Positions 1 through 6,324 of a stretch of DNA of 7,558 bases are shown here, one piece after another; within the stretch, counting starts at the first letter, position 1, and each line of letters begins with the position of its first letter. Below the pieces are notes generated by a model, which saw only the letters and a list, made by a program, of their open reading frames with translations, searched no databases and was not told where the DNA came from. Source of the stretch: Rhizobium sp. (GTDB taxonomy: Bacteria; Pseudomonadota; Alphaproteobacteria; Rhizobiales; Rhizobiaceae). The position numbers were made by a program, and so were the translations under genes. The DNA lies in assembly GCA_003527225.1 (NCBI GenBank), contig DPXQ01000068.1:1-7558 (forward strand), read 5' to 3'.

Positions 1-1615
1 CGTCGCCGTCCAGCACCACGACGCGCTCGCCCGGAATGGGCTTGCCGTTCATGATCTGCTCGGGGGTAAGGCAGGTCGGCAGCGAGGCGTCGCAGCCCGG
101 CAGCGCGCTGTGGCCCTCGGCGCCCATGCCGTCGGTGGCCCAACGCGAACCGGTGGCGATCACCACCCGGTCGGCACCATAGCGGAGCACGTCGTCGGCC
201 GTCATCTTGCCAACGCCGAGATGGACCTCGACATTCTTCATCTTGGCGAGCTGGAGCTGGCGATAGGTGGTGACCCGGCCCCATTCGTTCATGCGCGGAT
301 AGCGGATAACGTTGCGCAGATGACCGCCGAGTTCGGCTTCGGCCTCGCGCAGGTGCACGTCATAGCCACGTTCGCCGAGTACGCGGGCGCACTCCATGCC
401 GGCCGGGCCGCCGCCGACGACGAGGACCGAGCAGGGGTCGGATGTCTTGCTGAACCGCTCTGGATGCCAGCCACGGCGGTATTCCTCCATGGCGGTGGCG
501 TTCTGGGTGCAGTTGAGCAGGCCCGATTGATTGAACTTCGAGACGCACTGGTTGCAGCCGATGCACTCGCGAATGTCCTCGGGCCGCCCCTGTTCGATTT
601 TCTTGGGAAGGAAGGGGTCTGCGATCGAGGGCCGGGCCGCGCCGATGATGTCGGCGATACCGCCGCGGATGACCGCGACCATGTCGTCGGGACTGGTGTA
701 GCGGCCGTTGACGACGACCGGTACGTCGCCGACGACGCTCTTGGTCTCCCGAACGAAAGGCAGCATCCAGCCCGATTTGCGGAAGCGCGAGGTACCGGCG
801 TCTTCGCCCCATTCCTCATAGTCGCCGATCTTCACCGCCCAGAGGTCGCACACGCCCTCCTTGTGCATCAGTTCGACGAAACGGATGCCTTCGTCCTTGG
901 CCTGCAGGCCGTGCGGCCCCTGCAGGGTGTCGAGCTCGAAACGGGTCGTGATGGCGCTGGTGTCGCCGCAGGCCTCCTTGAGCGCGGTCATGATCTCAAT
1001 ATAGAGGCGAGCGCGGTTTTCGAGTGAACCGCCATATTTGTCGGTGCGCTTGTTGTAGCGCTTTTCCAGGAACTGGATAGGCACCGTACTGTCGCCGCCG
1101 GTGACTTCGAGCAGGTCGAAGCCGGCGTCCTGCGCACGCTTGGCGGCCAGTACATACATGTTGATGATCGCCTTGATGTCGTCCTCGTCGCATTCCGACG
1201 CATAGATCGTGCGCGCCGGCAGGAGGTTGGATGGCAGGCAGGAGGCCGAGCGCGGGATTTCACGCGATTCGAGCCGCGGCGAGTGGATGCCGCCATACCA
1301 GAGCTGCACCCCGGAAAGACAGCCGTGCTTGTGGATTTCGTCGCACATGACGCCGAGATTGCGCACGTCGCCCTCGTCCCACAGCCGGGCGGAAGTGTAG
1401 GGGAATTCGTCGGATTCAGGATGGATCGAACAGAATTCGGTGAAGACGACGCCCCAGCCACCTTCAGCTTTGGTGCCGCGGAACAGTGCCTGGGTGCCGG
1501 GACGCTCGGAGCCGACGCCGGCGCAATGCGACGTTTGGAAGAAGCGATTCGGAGAAACCTTCGGACCGATCTTCACCTTGTCGAACAGAATATCATATTT
1601 GGGGTCGCGTGCCAT
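1..1615 (-). CDS. Trimethylamine-dehydrogenase-family FMN/4Fe-4S oxidoreductase, C-terminus cut by window edge
   Basis: Seen: 538 codons from ATG 1615-1613, open to the window edge; TMADH is about 730 residues, so roughly a quarter is missing. The N-terminus (MARDPKYDILF) and long stretches match TMADH/dimethylamine dehydrogenase as recalled. Domains: an Old-Yellow-Enzyme-like FMN barrel (about 1-345), a 4Fe-4S Cys set (C351, C354, C357, C369) and an ADP/dinucleotide-binding fold with GGGPAG at 401-406. C31 in the HC pair aligns with TMADH Cys30, which carries 6-S-cysteinyl FMN. The substrate bowl Tyr60/Trp264/Trp355 becomes F61/W269/F361. Of the triad Tyr169/His172/Asp267, only the Asp remains (D272); the others are T172 and D175. 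Family role: oxidative deamination or N-dealkylation of amines in the cytoplasm, passing electrons to an electron-transfer flavoprotein. Inference: an amine dehydrogenase with a substrate other than trimethylamine. A strong GGAGGAGGAG Shine-Dalgarno 7 nt upstream supports the start. Alternatives are dimethylamine, histamine or N-methyl amino acid dehydrogenases of the same family. Confidence 0.9.
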   Translation of the reverse strand, partial: MARDPKYDILFDKVKIGPKVSPNRFFQTSHCAGVGSERPGTQALFRGTKAEGGWGVVFTEFCSIHPESDEFPYTSARLWDEGDVRNLGVMCDEIHKHGCLSGVQLWYGGIHSPRLESREIPRSASCLPSNLLPARTIYASECDEDDIKAIINMYVLAAKRAQDAGFDLLEVTGGDSTVPIQFLEKRYNKRTDKYGGSLENRARLYIEIMTALKEACGDTSAITTRFELDTLQGPHGLQAKDEGIRFVELMHKEGVCDLWAVKIGDYEEWGEDAGTSRFRKSGWMLPFVRETKSVVGDVPVVVNGRYTSPDDMVAVIRGGIADIIGAARPSIADPFLPKKIEQGRPEDIRECIGCNQCVSKFNQSGLLNCTQNATAMEEYRRGWHPERFSKTSDPCSVLVVGGGPAGMECARVLGERGYDVHLREAEAELGGHLRNVIRYPRMNEWGRVTTYRQLQLAKMKNVEVHLGVGKMTADDVLRYGADRVVIATGSRWATDGMGAEGHSALPGCDASLPTCLTPEQIMNGKPIPGERVVVLDGD

Positions 1616-1661
1616 TCCGGATCTCCTCCTCCTTGGAACTGCTCTTTGCCATTCCCTCGTA

Positions 1662-1676
1662 GCAAGGCTCGTGCCA
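1662..1676 (-). promoter_or_regulatory. Sigma-54 (-24/-12) promoter for the TMADH-like gene
   Basis: On the minus strand the sequence reads TGGCACG-AGCC-TTGC, a full match to the sigma-54 consensus TGGCACG-N4-TTGC. The -24 GG is at 1675-1674 and the -12 GC at 1663-1662. Transcription should start near 1650, giving a leader of about 35 nt that carries the strong Shine-Dalgarno of the gene starting at 1615. Placement, orientation and the adjacent sigma-54 activator gene all agree. Confidence 0.88.
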
Positions 1677-1749
1677 CCTAAAATGATCGTTGTTTTTCAA
1701 TTGTTTGTCTGGTCGCCGGAACGATGACGGCGAACGCACCCCTCAATGA

Positions 1750-1767
1750 TGCTGCAATTTTGCTACA
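1750..1767 (-). promoter_or_regulatory. Putative activator-binding site P1a upstream of the TMADH-like gene
   Basis: The minus strand reads TGTAGCAAAATTGCAGCA, an imperfect dyad of form TG-N2-GCAA-N2-TTGC-N2-CA. Its centre lies 84 bp upstream of the -24 GG, a typical enhancer distance for sigma-54 activators. A near copy (P2a) lies upstream of the second sigma-54 promoter. The two match at 18 of 20 positions where I extend the comparison to the flanking GATGCTGC side allowing three differences in 21, so the exact count depends on the window chosen. Assignment to the activator encoded next door is inference. Confidence 0.6.
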
Positions 1768-1770
1768 GAT

Positions 1771-1788
1771 TGATGGAATATCGCAGCA
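1771..1788 (+). promoter_or_regulatory. Putative activator-binding site P1b
   Basis: The plus strand reads TGATGGAATATCGCAGCA, sharing the TG start, the central A/T positions and the whole GCAGCA end with P1a, P2a and P2b. Its centre is 105 bp from the -24 GG and 21 bp from the centre of P1a, two helical turns. It is in the opposite orientation to P1a and lies just past the stop codon of the activator gene. Confidence 0.5.
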
Positions 1789-1799
1789 GCGGCCGCCGT

Positions 1800-3284
1800 C
1801 TATTCCTGGAGCTTGCGGATCAGGGACGAGATGTCGATGCCGAGCGCCTTGGCGGCCTGCCGCTTCGACGGGTAGGACTTGAGCGCTGCCTCGATGATCT
1901 GCCTCTCATAGGCCTTGACGCGGCTTTTCAGCGACTGGTCCGCCGCGTCGTTCCCGGAGCCGGCGTCTGTCTCGGGAGATGTGGCGGAGCCGGCAAGGGC
2001 CCCCGGTCCACCCGCAGTCGGCAGGAACCGGTCCAGCAGGCCTTGCGCGCCGATCGGCGTCGGCCGGCCAGGCAGCATGACCGAGGGCAGATTTGCGGCT
2101 TCCGCCACCTCGTCGGCCAGAAGGTCGATCCGGGCGATGACGCCGAGCAACTCGCGCATATTGCCGGGATAGTCGTGCGCGATCATCAGCCGGCGGCACT
2201 CTGCTGACAGTTTCAGCTTCGGTTTACGCGTCAGGTTGAGGTTGGCGATCAGCGTATCGATCAACCCGGGCAGATCCTCGCGGTGCTCGCGCAGCGGCGG
2301 CACCATCAGCGGAATCATCGCGATGCGGTAGTAGAGGTCCTCGCGGAAAAGACCCTTGCTGACCTCGACCGCCAGATCGTGGTTGGTGGCGCAGACGACG
2401 AAGACGTCGATCGCTTTCTGGCGCACCCCGCCGACCGGCTGGATGCAGCCGTCCTCGAGGAACTTCAGCAGCTTGGCCTGTTGTGAGCGCGGCATATCGC
2501 CGATCTCGTCCAGAAAAAGCGTACCGCCGTTTGCGGCTTCGATAAAGCCGAGCTTGCCGCTGGCGAGGGCGCCGGTGAAGGCGCCGCGTTCGTAGCCGAA
2601 CATCTCGGCCTCGAACAGCGTCTCGCTGATGCTCGAACAGTTTACGTGCACAAAGGGCCGGTCGGTACCGGTGACCTGCCGGTGCATCTGCATCACCAGG
2701 GTCGTCTTGCCGACGCCCGTTTCGCCGAGCAGCAGAATCCGACGCCGCGCCCGGAAAGCGCGTACGCCGAGCTCGATCAGGGGTTCGAGCCGAGACTGGT
2801 AGAGCGGAAGCCCTTCGACGGGAGCGGTCGATCTCAAACCGGTCGCCGGCCGGGGCCGAGCAATCGGCATTCCGACGCCGGGCGCATGCAGGAGGACCAG
2901 TCGCGGCGCCGGCCCGCCGCCTTCGCCCGGCCACGCATGCAGCGTGGCCCGTATCTCGCCGTGGTCCTGACGTGAGCGTAAGGAAAGGCTGCGCTGGCCG
3001 ACGGTTGCGTTCGCCAGGAGCGGCTTGAGGTCTATCCGGCTCTTGGGTGTGACCGTCTCCACCAGAACGCCCCGCGCGATCGCCCGCTGGATGCCGGTGC
3101 TCGCCTCCGCCGCCTTGTTGAGTTCGACGATGCGATCCTCCGCATCGAGGACGATCACGCCTTCTTCGAGAAGATCGATGAGGCCCGCAAAGCCCTCGGT
3201 CCGGCAGAGTTCCAGAAGATCAGCAGGGTCGGAGCCGTTGAGATCCGGATCCAGCCGAAAGGGGGCAATCAGGCTGCGCTTCAT
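1800..3284 (-). CDS. Sigma-54-dependent transcriptional activator, PAS-AAA+-Fis HTH
   Basis: A complete 494-residue bacterial enhancer-binding protein. Seen: a PAS-like segment at about 33-100; an AAA+ domain with Walker A GETGVGKT (187-194), the sigma-54-contacting GAFTGA loop (234-239), Walker B GGTLFLDE (253-260), sensor I ATNHD (299-303), an arginine-finger region FREDLYYR (313-320) and sensor II GNMREL (374-379); then a Gly/Ala/Ser-rich linker (about 422-450) and a C-terminal Fis-type helix-turn-helix (about 457-493, [18 protein letters not shown]). It has no receiver domain, so it is not a classic response regulator; control by a PAS ligand or by its partner is likely. The start codon overlaps the stop of the upstream PAS gene as ATGA, and GGGAG lies 7 nt before the ATG inside that gene, suggesting translational coupling. 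Inference: it drives the two flanking sigma-54 promoters. The stop is TAG at 1802-1800. Confidence 0.95.
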   Translation of the reverse strand: MKRSLIAPFRLDPDLNGSDPADLLELCRTEGFAGLIDLLEEGVIVLDAEDRIVELNKAAEASTGIQRAIARGVLVETVTPKSRIDLKPLLANATVGQRSLSLRSRQDHGEIRATLHAWPGEGGGPAPRLVLLHAPGVGMPIARPRPATGLRSTAPVEGLPLYQSRLEPLIELGVRAFRARRRILLLGETGVGKTTLVMQMHRQVTGTDRPFVHVNCSSISETLFEAEMFGYERGAFTGALASGKLGFIEAANGGTLFLDEIGDMPRSQQAKLLKFLEDGCIQPVGGVRQKAIDVFVVCATNHDLAVEVSKGLFREDLYYRIAMIPLMVPPLREHREDLPGLIDTLIANLNLTRKPKLKLSAECRRLMIAHDYPGNMRELLGVIARIDLLADEVAEAANLPSVMLPGRPTPIGAQGLLDRFLPTAGGPGALAGSATSPETDAGSGNDAADQSLKSRVKAYERQIIEAALKSYPSKRQAAKALGIDISSLIRKLQE

Positions 3285-4420
3285 CGCTGCACTCCCGGAT
3301 CACTGTCGAGCAGCCGCGCGGTCACCGCGAGATAGCGCGTACTGGTAGCGCCGTATGCGAGGTCGCTCACTGTCTGCCACTGGCTGGTCACCAGATGGTG
3401 GAAGCTTTCTCCCGAGGCCAGCGGAAGCGGCAGGACGATCTCGCGGCTCTCGCTGATGCCGGCGGAGCGAAAGGCCATTTTCGCAGACACCTCGCCACGC
3501 GAGCCGAAGGTCAGTCTCCAGGCGGCGTTCTCCGAAATCACCGTGCCGTCCGGCTGCATCAGACAGGCAGGAAGCGGCATGAGCTCGAAGGCGAGCGCGG
3601 CGTAGTCGGAGACGCCATTGCGCAGGTCGATGCCGACCTGGCGGACCTCGCGCAGCGTTCCCCAGAGCCGGTGCAACCGACCCTCGACGATGTGTGCCCG
3701 CACGTCGTTTTCCATCCGCACCGGTGTACCGTCGCGCCGGTAGTCCTCCGAGATGGCGCCGTCCACCCGAAAACCATTGGCGATCACCTCGCGAATGAAA
3801 GCTTCGTTGACGGCATTACGCGGCCAATGGAACCGGACGTTGCGGGCATTGAGGTCCGTCTCGTCACGCAGGCCATAGGCCTTGGCCATGGCGTTATTAC
3901 ACATGCACCAGACCGAGGGATGCTTGAAGATCTGGTCGACGATCTCGTCGGTTGGGACGGTCACGTCAACCGGCAGGTCGTAGCGGATGCACCAGATGGC
4001 CTCCCGCGCCGCCTGGATGATGCCCCACATGATCTCGTTACTTTCGGCGAGGTCGTGAAACCCGCTGTCGGCCTCGGCGCCCGGTGCCTTGAATATGTCG
4101 ATCACAGGCGTTTCCGACGTGCCGCCGCGGACGGCAATCGCCATCACGTCGAGCCGGGTGCCGTCGTGCCGGGTCAGGCTGGCGGGAAAGACATAAGTGT
4201 CGCTGTCGCCGGGCTCCGCCAGCATACTTTGCAGGCGCTTCATCGCATCCGCATCGTAGAGGGCGGCGGCTGGACCGCCGAGAAGGGCGCCTGAAGGAAC
4301 GCCGAGCGCGGTTGCTTCGGCTTCGTTGACCGCCAGCACGGCGGTGTCGCCGCCAATGCGGTCGACCAACAGCCGTTCGGCGGCGCCATGCATGTCGGCG
4401 ACGGTCTTTCGCTCCCTCAC
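3281..4420 (-). CDS. Multi-PAS-domain sensor protein without an output domain
   Basis: A 379-residue soluble protein if started at GTG 4420-4418. I see three PAS-like segments: about 15-112 (with SLTRHDGTRLDVM), about 129-260 (AREAIWCIRYDLPVDV, then WCMCNNAMAKAYGL and ENDVRAHIVEGRLHRLWGTL), and about 274-372 (LMPLPACLMQPDGTVISENAAW). The middle block resembles a PAS module I recall from alphaproteobacterial regulators; its cysteines C172 and C174 and tryptophans could be ligand or redox related, which is speculative. No histidine kinase, GGDEF, HTH or membrane segment is visible. It overlaps the sigma-54 activator by 4 nt (ATGA). Inference: it senses the inducer and modulates that activator by protein contact. 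Start choice: an ATG at 4492 is open, but that would place the Cys-rich extension across operator-like sites, whereas the GTG has a seven-G run 4 nt upstream. ATG 4393 is another option. Confidence 0.8.
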   Translation of the reverse strand: MRERKTVADMHGAAERLLVDRIGGDTAVLAVNEAEATALGVPSGALLGGPAAALYDADAMKRLQSMLAEPGDSDTYVFPASLTRHDGTRLDVMAIAVRGGTSETPVIDIFKAPGAEADSGFHDLAESNEIMWGIIQAAREAIWCIRYDLPVDVTVPTDEIVDQIFKHPSVWCMCNNAMAKAYGLRDETDLNARNVRFHWPRNAVNEAFIREVIANGFRVDGAISEDYRRDGTPVRMENDVRAHIVEGRLHRLWGTLREVRQVGIDLRNGVSDYAALAFELMPLPACLMQPDGTVISENAAWRLTFGSRGEVSAKMAFRSAGISESREIVLPLPLASGESFHHLVTSQWQTVSDLAYGATSTRYLAVTARLLDSDPGVQR

Positions 4421-4431
4421 AAATCCCCCCC
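4421..4431 (-). promoter_or_regulatory. Shine-Dalgarno supporting the GTG start of the PAS protein
   Basis: On the minus strand, CAGGGGGGG at 4433-4425 is followed by ATTT and then GTG at 4420-4418. The purine run lies 4 nt from the GTG, slightly close but usable. It is the reason for preferring this start over the in-frame ATG at 4492. Confidence 0.5.
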
Positions 4432-4435
4432 TGAG

Positions 4436-4453
4436 TGCTTCGATATTGCAGCA
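4436..4453 (+). promoter_or_regulatory. Putative activator-binding site P2b
   Basis: The plus strand reads TGCTTCGATATTGCAGCA. It has the weakest left half of the four sites but the same TG start and the same TTGCAGCA end as P1a. Its centre is 106 bp from the -24 GG of the rightward promoter and 33 bp from P2a. It ends 16 nt upstream of the GTG of the PAS gene, so a protein bound here could also limit transcription of the sensor/activator genes (inference). Confidence 0.42.
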
Positions 4454-4468
4454 TAATCTCAACAGAGA

Positions 4469-4486
4469 TGCTGCGAGTTTGCAACA
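4469..4486 (-). promoter_or_regulatory. Putative activator-binding site P2a upstream of the permease promoter
   Basis: The minus strand reads TGTTGCAAACTCGCAGCA, fitting TG-N2-GCAA-N2-TCGC-N2-CA. It closely matches P1a: 15 of 18 positions are identical, although the two sites lie 2.7 kb apart next to different genes. Its centre is 73 bp upstream of the -24 GG of the rightward sigma-54 promoter, close to seven helical turns. Confidence 0.6.
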
Positions 4487-4548
4487 TGGCAATTGGGCCG
4501 ATTACGCGATTCCGAGTTAATCTTCTGTTTTCCAAAGATTATCCGGTG

Positions 4549-4563
4549 TGGCACGGAGATTGC
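4549..4563 (+). promoter_or_regulatory. Sigma-54 (-24/-12) promoter for the permease gene
   Basis: The plus strand reads TGGCACG-GAGA-TTGC, a full match to TGGCACG-N4-TTGC. The -24 GG is at 4550-4551 and the -12 GC at 4562-4563. The start point should be near 4575, leaving a leader of about 200 nt before the permease start. It is the counterpart of the leftward promoter at 1676-1662, whose -24 block is identical (TGGCACG). Confidence 0.9.
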
Positions 4564-4574
4564 GTCGGTCTCGA

Positions 4575-4775
4575 CGAGCCTGCGGGGAGCAGGGGGAGGC
4601 TTTGGGAGCCAACCGGACCGAATGAACGACCGGAGTCGAGGCGGATGCCGCGGCGACCTCCGAGCGCTGGCGGTCGTATTCCCGAAAGGCTGCCGCCGCG
4701 GCGGTTCTGAAACATGGGAGGCATCCGCGCGCCTTCAGGCTTTCGGGTGCGTGGGAATGCAGAATGGAGGAGAAG
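4575..4775 (+). other. Long structured 5' leader of the permease transcript
   Basis: This stretch has no convincing gene. Several foldable segments are visible: CCTGC-GGGGA-GCAGG (4579-4593); GGCT-TTGGG-AGCC (4598-4610); and a larger stem in which CCCGAAAG-G-CTG (4681-4692) pairs with CAG-G-CTTTCGGG (4736-4747), 11 of 12 positions. That stem encloses a loop holding the palindrome CCGCCGCGGCGG (4693-4704). The large stem ends 18 nt before the Shine-Dalgarno. It may affect mRNA stability or translation; I recognise no known riboswitch class. Confidence 0.4.
4766..4772 (+). promoter_or_regulatory. Shine-Dalgarno that sets the permease start
   Basis: GGAGGAG at 4766-4772 lies just upstream of ATG 4776, with 5 nt between GGAGG and the ATG. 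An in-frame ATG at 4764 overlaps this motif and has no comparable purine motif of its own, so 4776 is preferred. Confidence 0.75.
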
Positions 4776-6224
4776 ATGGCCCAAGATACGCATATCAGTG
4801 ACAAGGCGGACGATGCCCAGCTCAAGGCGCTGGGCTATACCGCATCGTTCGATCGCACTATGACCCTTTGGGAGAATTTCGCGCTCGGCTTCACCTATCT
4901 GTCGCCGGTCGTCGGCGTCTATACGTTGTTCGGATTCGCGCTGGCGACTGGCGGTGCGCCGATGTTCTGGAGCTACGTCGTCGTTGGGATCGGGCAATTT
5001 CTTGTCTGTCTCGTCTTCGCCGAGATCGTATCGCAGTATCCGATCGCCGGGGGCGTCTATCCCTGGTCACGGCGCCTTATCGGCGATCGATGGGGCTGGA
5101 TGACAGGCTGGATCTACATGTGGGCATTGGCCACTACGGTGGCCGCCGTGGCCATGGGCGCGGGTCCGTATATCGCGGCTCTCGCCGGCTTCCAGCCTTC
5201 ACCCTTCGTCAATACCGTTACGGCGACTCTGATCATCGCAGTGTCGACGTTGATCAATCTGGCCGGTACAAAGGTTCTCGCTCGCATCGCCATGCTGGGT
5301 TTCCTGTGCGAGCTTGGCGGCGCTCTCGTCGTCGGAGCCTGGCTCCTGCTTTTCGGCCGAGAGCAGTCTATCTCGGTGCTGTTTGATACGGTGGCAGTGA
5401 GCGGCGAGGGAAGCTACCTTCCCGCCTTCCTAGCGGCAGGTCTGGCCGGCATTTTCCAGTACTACGGTTTTGAAGCCTGCGGCGACGTCGCCGAGGAAGT
5501 ACCGAATCCAAGCCGGGCCATTCCGCGCGCCATGCGGCTGACGATCTATATCGGCGGTGCGGCGGCCATGTTCGTCTGTCTTGCTCTCATCCTCGCGGTG
5601 AAGGATATCGGCGCGGTGATCTCTGGACAGGATACCGATCCCGTCTGGACCATCCTGACCTCCAGTTTCGGTGAAACCGGCGCGAGGATGGTGCTGGTGG
5701 TGGTGCTGATCTCCTTCCTGTCGTGTGTGCTCAGTCTTCAGGCGGCAGCGAGCCGGCTGATGTTCTCCTTCGCCCGCGACAAGATGCTGCCTGGCTGGAA
5801 GACGCTGTCGCGGCTTTCCTCGACGCACGTGCCCAATGTCGCCCTGATCATTTGCGGTATCGTCCCGGCAATCATCGCGCTTGGCGGGTATTACCTTTCC
5901 AACGCCGTGGCCGTGGTGGTCAGCTTTGCCGCGGTCGGCATCTATATCGCTTTCCAGATGGTCGTCTTCGCGGCGTTGTCGGCGCGGCTGCGTGGCTGGA
6001 AGCCCTCCGGTCCGTTCAACCTCGGCGCCTGGGGTTTGCCGATCACCTTTCTGGCGCACGCTTATGGCATCGGCGCGATCATCAACCTCGCCTGGCCGAG
6101 GACGCCCGACGCACTATGGTACCAGAACTACGCCGTGCTGCTGACGACAGCAATCGTCGTCATTGCCGGGCTTGTCGTCCTGCCCTTCATGCGGACGGCC
6201 CTGGCGGGACAGGCGAACGCATAG
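4776..6224 (+). CDS. APC-superfamily amino acid/amine permease, 12 TM
   Basis: A complete protein of 482 residues, the usual length for this family. About 12 hydrophobic segments follow a hydrophilic N-terminus of about 30 residues, with the first near 34-56 and the last near 451-474. The block FEACGDVAEEVPNPSRAIPR (232-251) after TM6 is typical of the amino acid/choline transporter branch of the APC superfamily, which includes yeast Hnm1 (choline) and Uga4 (GABA/polyamine) as recalled. Known for the family: inner-membrane uptake of amino acids, choline, GABA or polyamines by ion coupling. It is the first gene after the rightward sigma-54 promoter and precedes an aldehyde dehydrogenase by 100 bp. 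This suggests import of the amine that the locus degrades. Exact substrate unknown. The start was chosen on the strong Shine-Dalgarno at 4766-4772. Confidence 0.9.
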   Translation: MAQDTHISDKADDAQLKALGYTASFDRTMTLWENFALGFTYLSPVVGVYTLFGFALATGGAPMFWSYVVVGIGQFLVCLVFAEIVSQYPIAGGVYPWSRRLIGDRWGWMTGWIYMWALATTVAAVAMGAGPYIAALAGFQPSPFVNTVTATLIIAVSTLINLAGTKVLARIAMLGFLCELGGALVVGAWLLLFGREQSISVLFDTVAVSGEGSYLPAFLAAGLAGIFQYYGFEACGDVAEEVPNPSRAIPRAMRLTIYIGGAAAMFVCLALILAVKDIGAVISGQDTDPVWTILTSSFGETGARMVLVVVLISFLSCVLSLQAAASRLMFSFARDKMLPGWKTLSRLSSTHVPNVALIICGIVPAIIALGGYYLSNAVAVVVSFAAVGIYIAFQMVVFAALSARLRGWKPSGPFNLGAWGLPITFLAHAYGIGAIINLAWPRTPDALWYQNYAVLLTTAIVVIAGLVVLPFMRTALAGQANA

Positions 6225-6241
6225 GATCAAAGCGACAAGCA

Positions 6242-6263
6242 ACGGGGGCGGCAGTGCCCCCGT
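6242..6263 (+). terminator. Intercistronic GC-rich hairpin, possible terminator or mRNA-stabilising stem
   Basis: A perfect 8-bp inverted repeat: ACGGGGGC (6242-6249), a 6-nt loop, GCCCCCGT (6256-6263). It begins 17 nt after the permease stop. The following sequence (CCATTCTGCG) has no T-tract, so it is not a good intrinsic terminator. It may instead protect the 3' end of the permease message or lower downstream expression relative to the permease. Confidence 0.5.
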
Positions 6264-6324
6264 CCATTCTGCGAGCGGCGAATGTCCTCGCGACACTTCA
6301 ATCGAGTTCGGAGCTATGAAAATC

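Noticed and set aside
110..1027. Long plus-strand open frame opposite the TMADH-like gene
   Set aside because: The minus strand encodes a clear, motif-rich TMADH-family protein across the whole stretch; the plus frame is a high-GC antisense shadow with no recognisable domain.
1789..1796. GCGGCCGC palindrome next to site P1b
   Set aside because: A short GC palindrome (NotI site) is expected by chance in such DNA, and it does not fit the shared 18-bp pattern.
1616..1799. Terminator after the activator gene
   Set aside because: No hairpin followed by a T-tract was found on the minus strand, so read-through from the regulator genes into the TMADH-like gene cannot be excluded.
3395..4294. Plus-strand open frame of about 299 codons opposite the PAS gene
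   Set aside because: It is antisense to the PAS-domain protein and shows no family features or ribosome-binding site.
4421..4492. N-terminal extension of the PAS protein from ATG 4492
   Set aside because: It would code a Cys/Leu-rich segment directly over the operator-like sites; the GTG at 4420 has a nearby purine-rich ribosome-binding site and leaves the PAS domains whole.
4622..4801. Possible 59-codon leader ORF (start ATG 4622) overlapping the permease start
   Set aside because: No Shine-Dalgarno and an Arg/Gly-rich product without features; it looks like chance in GC-rich DNA.
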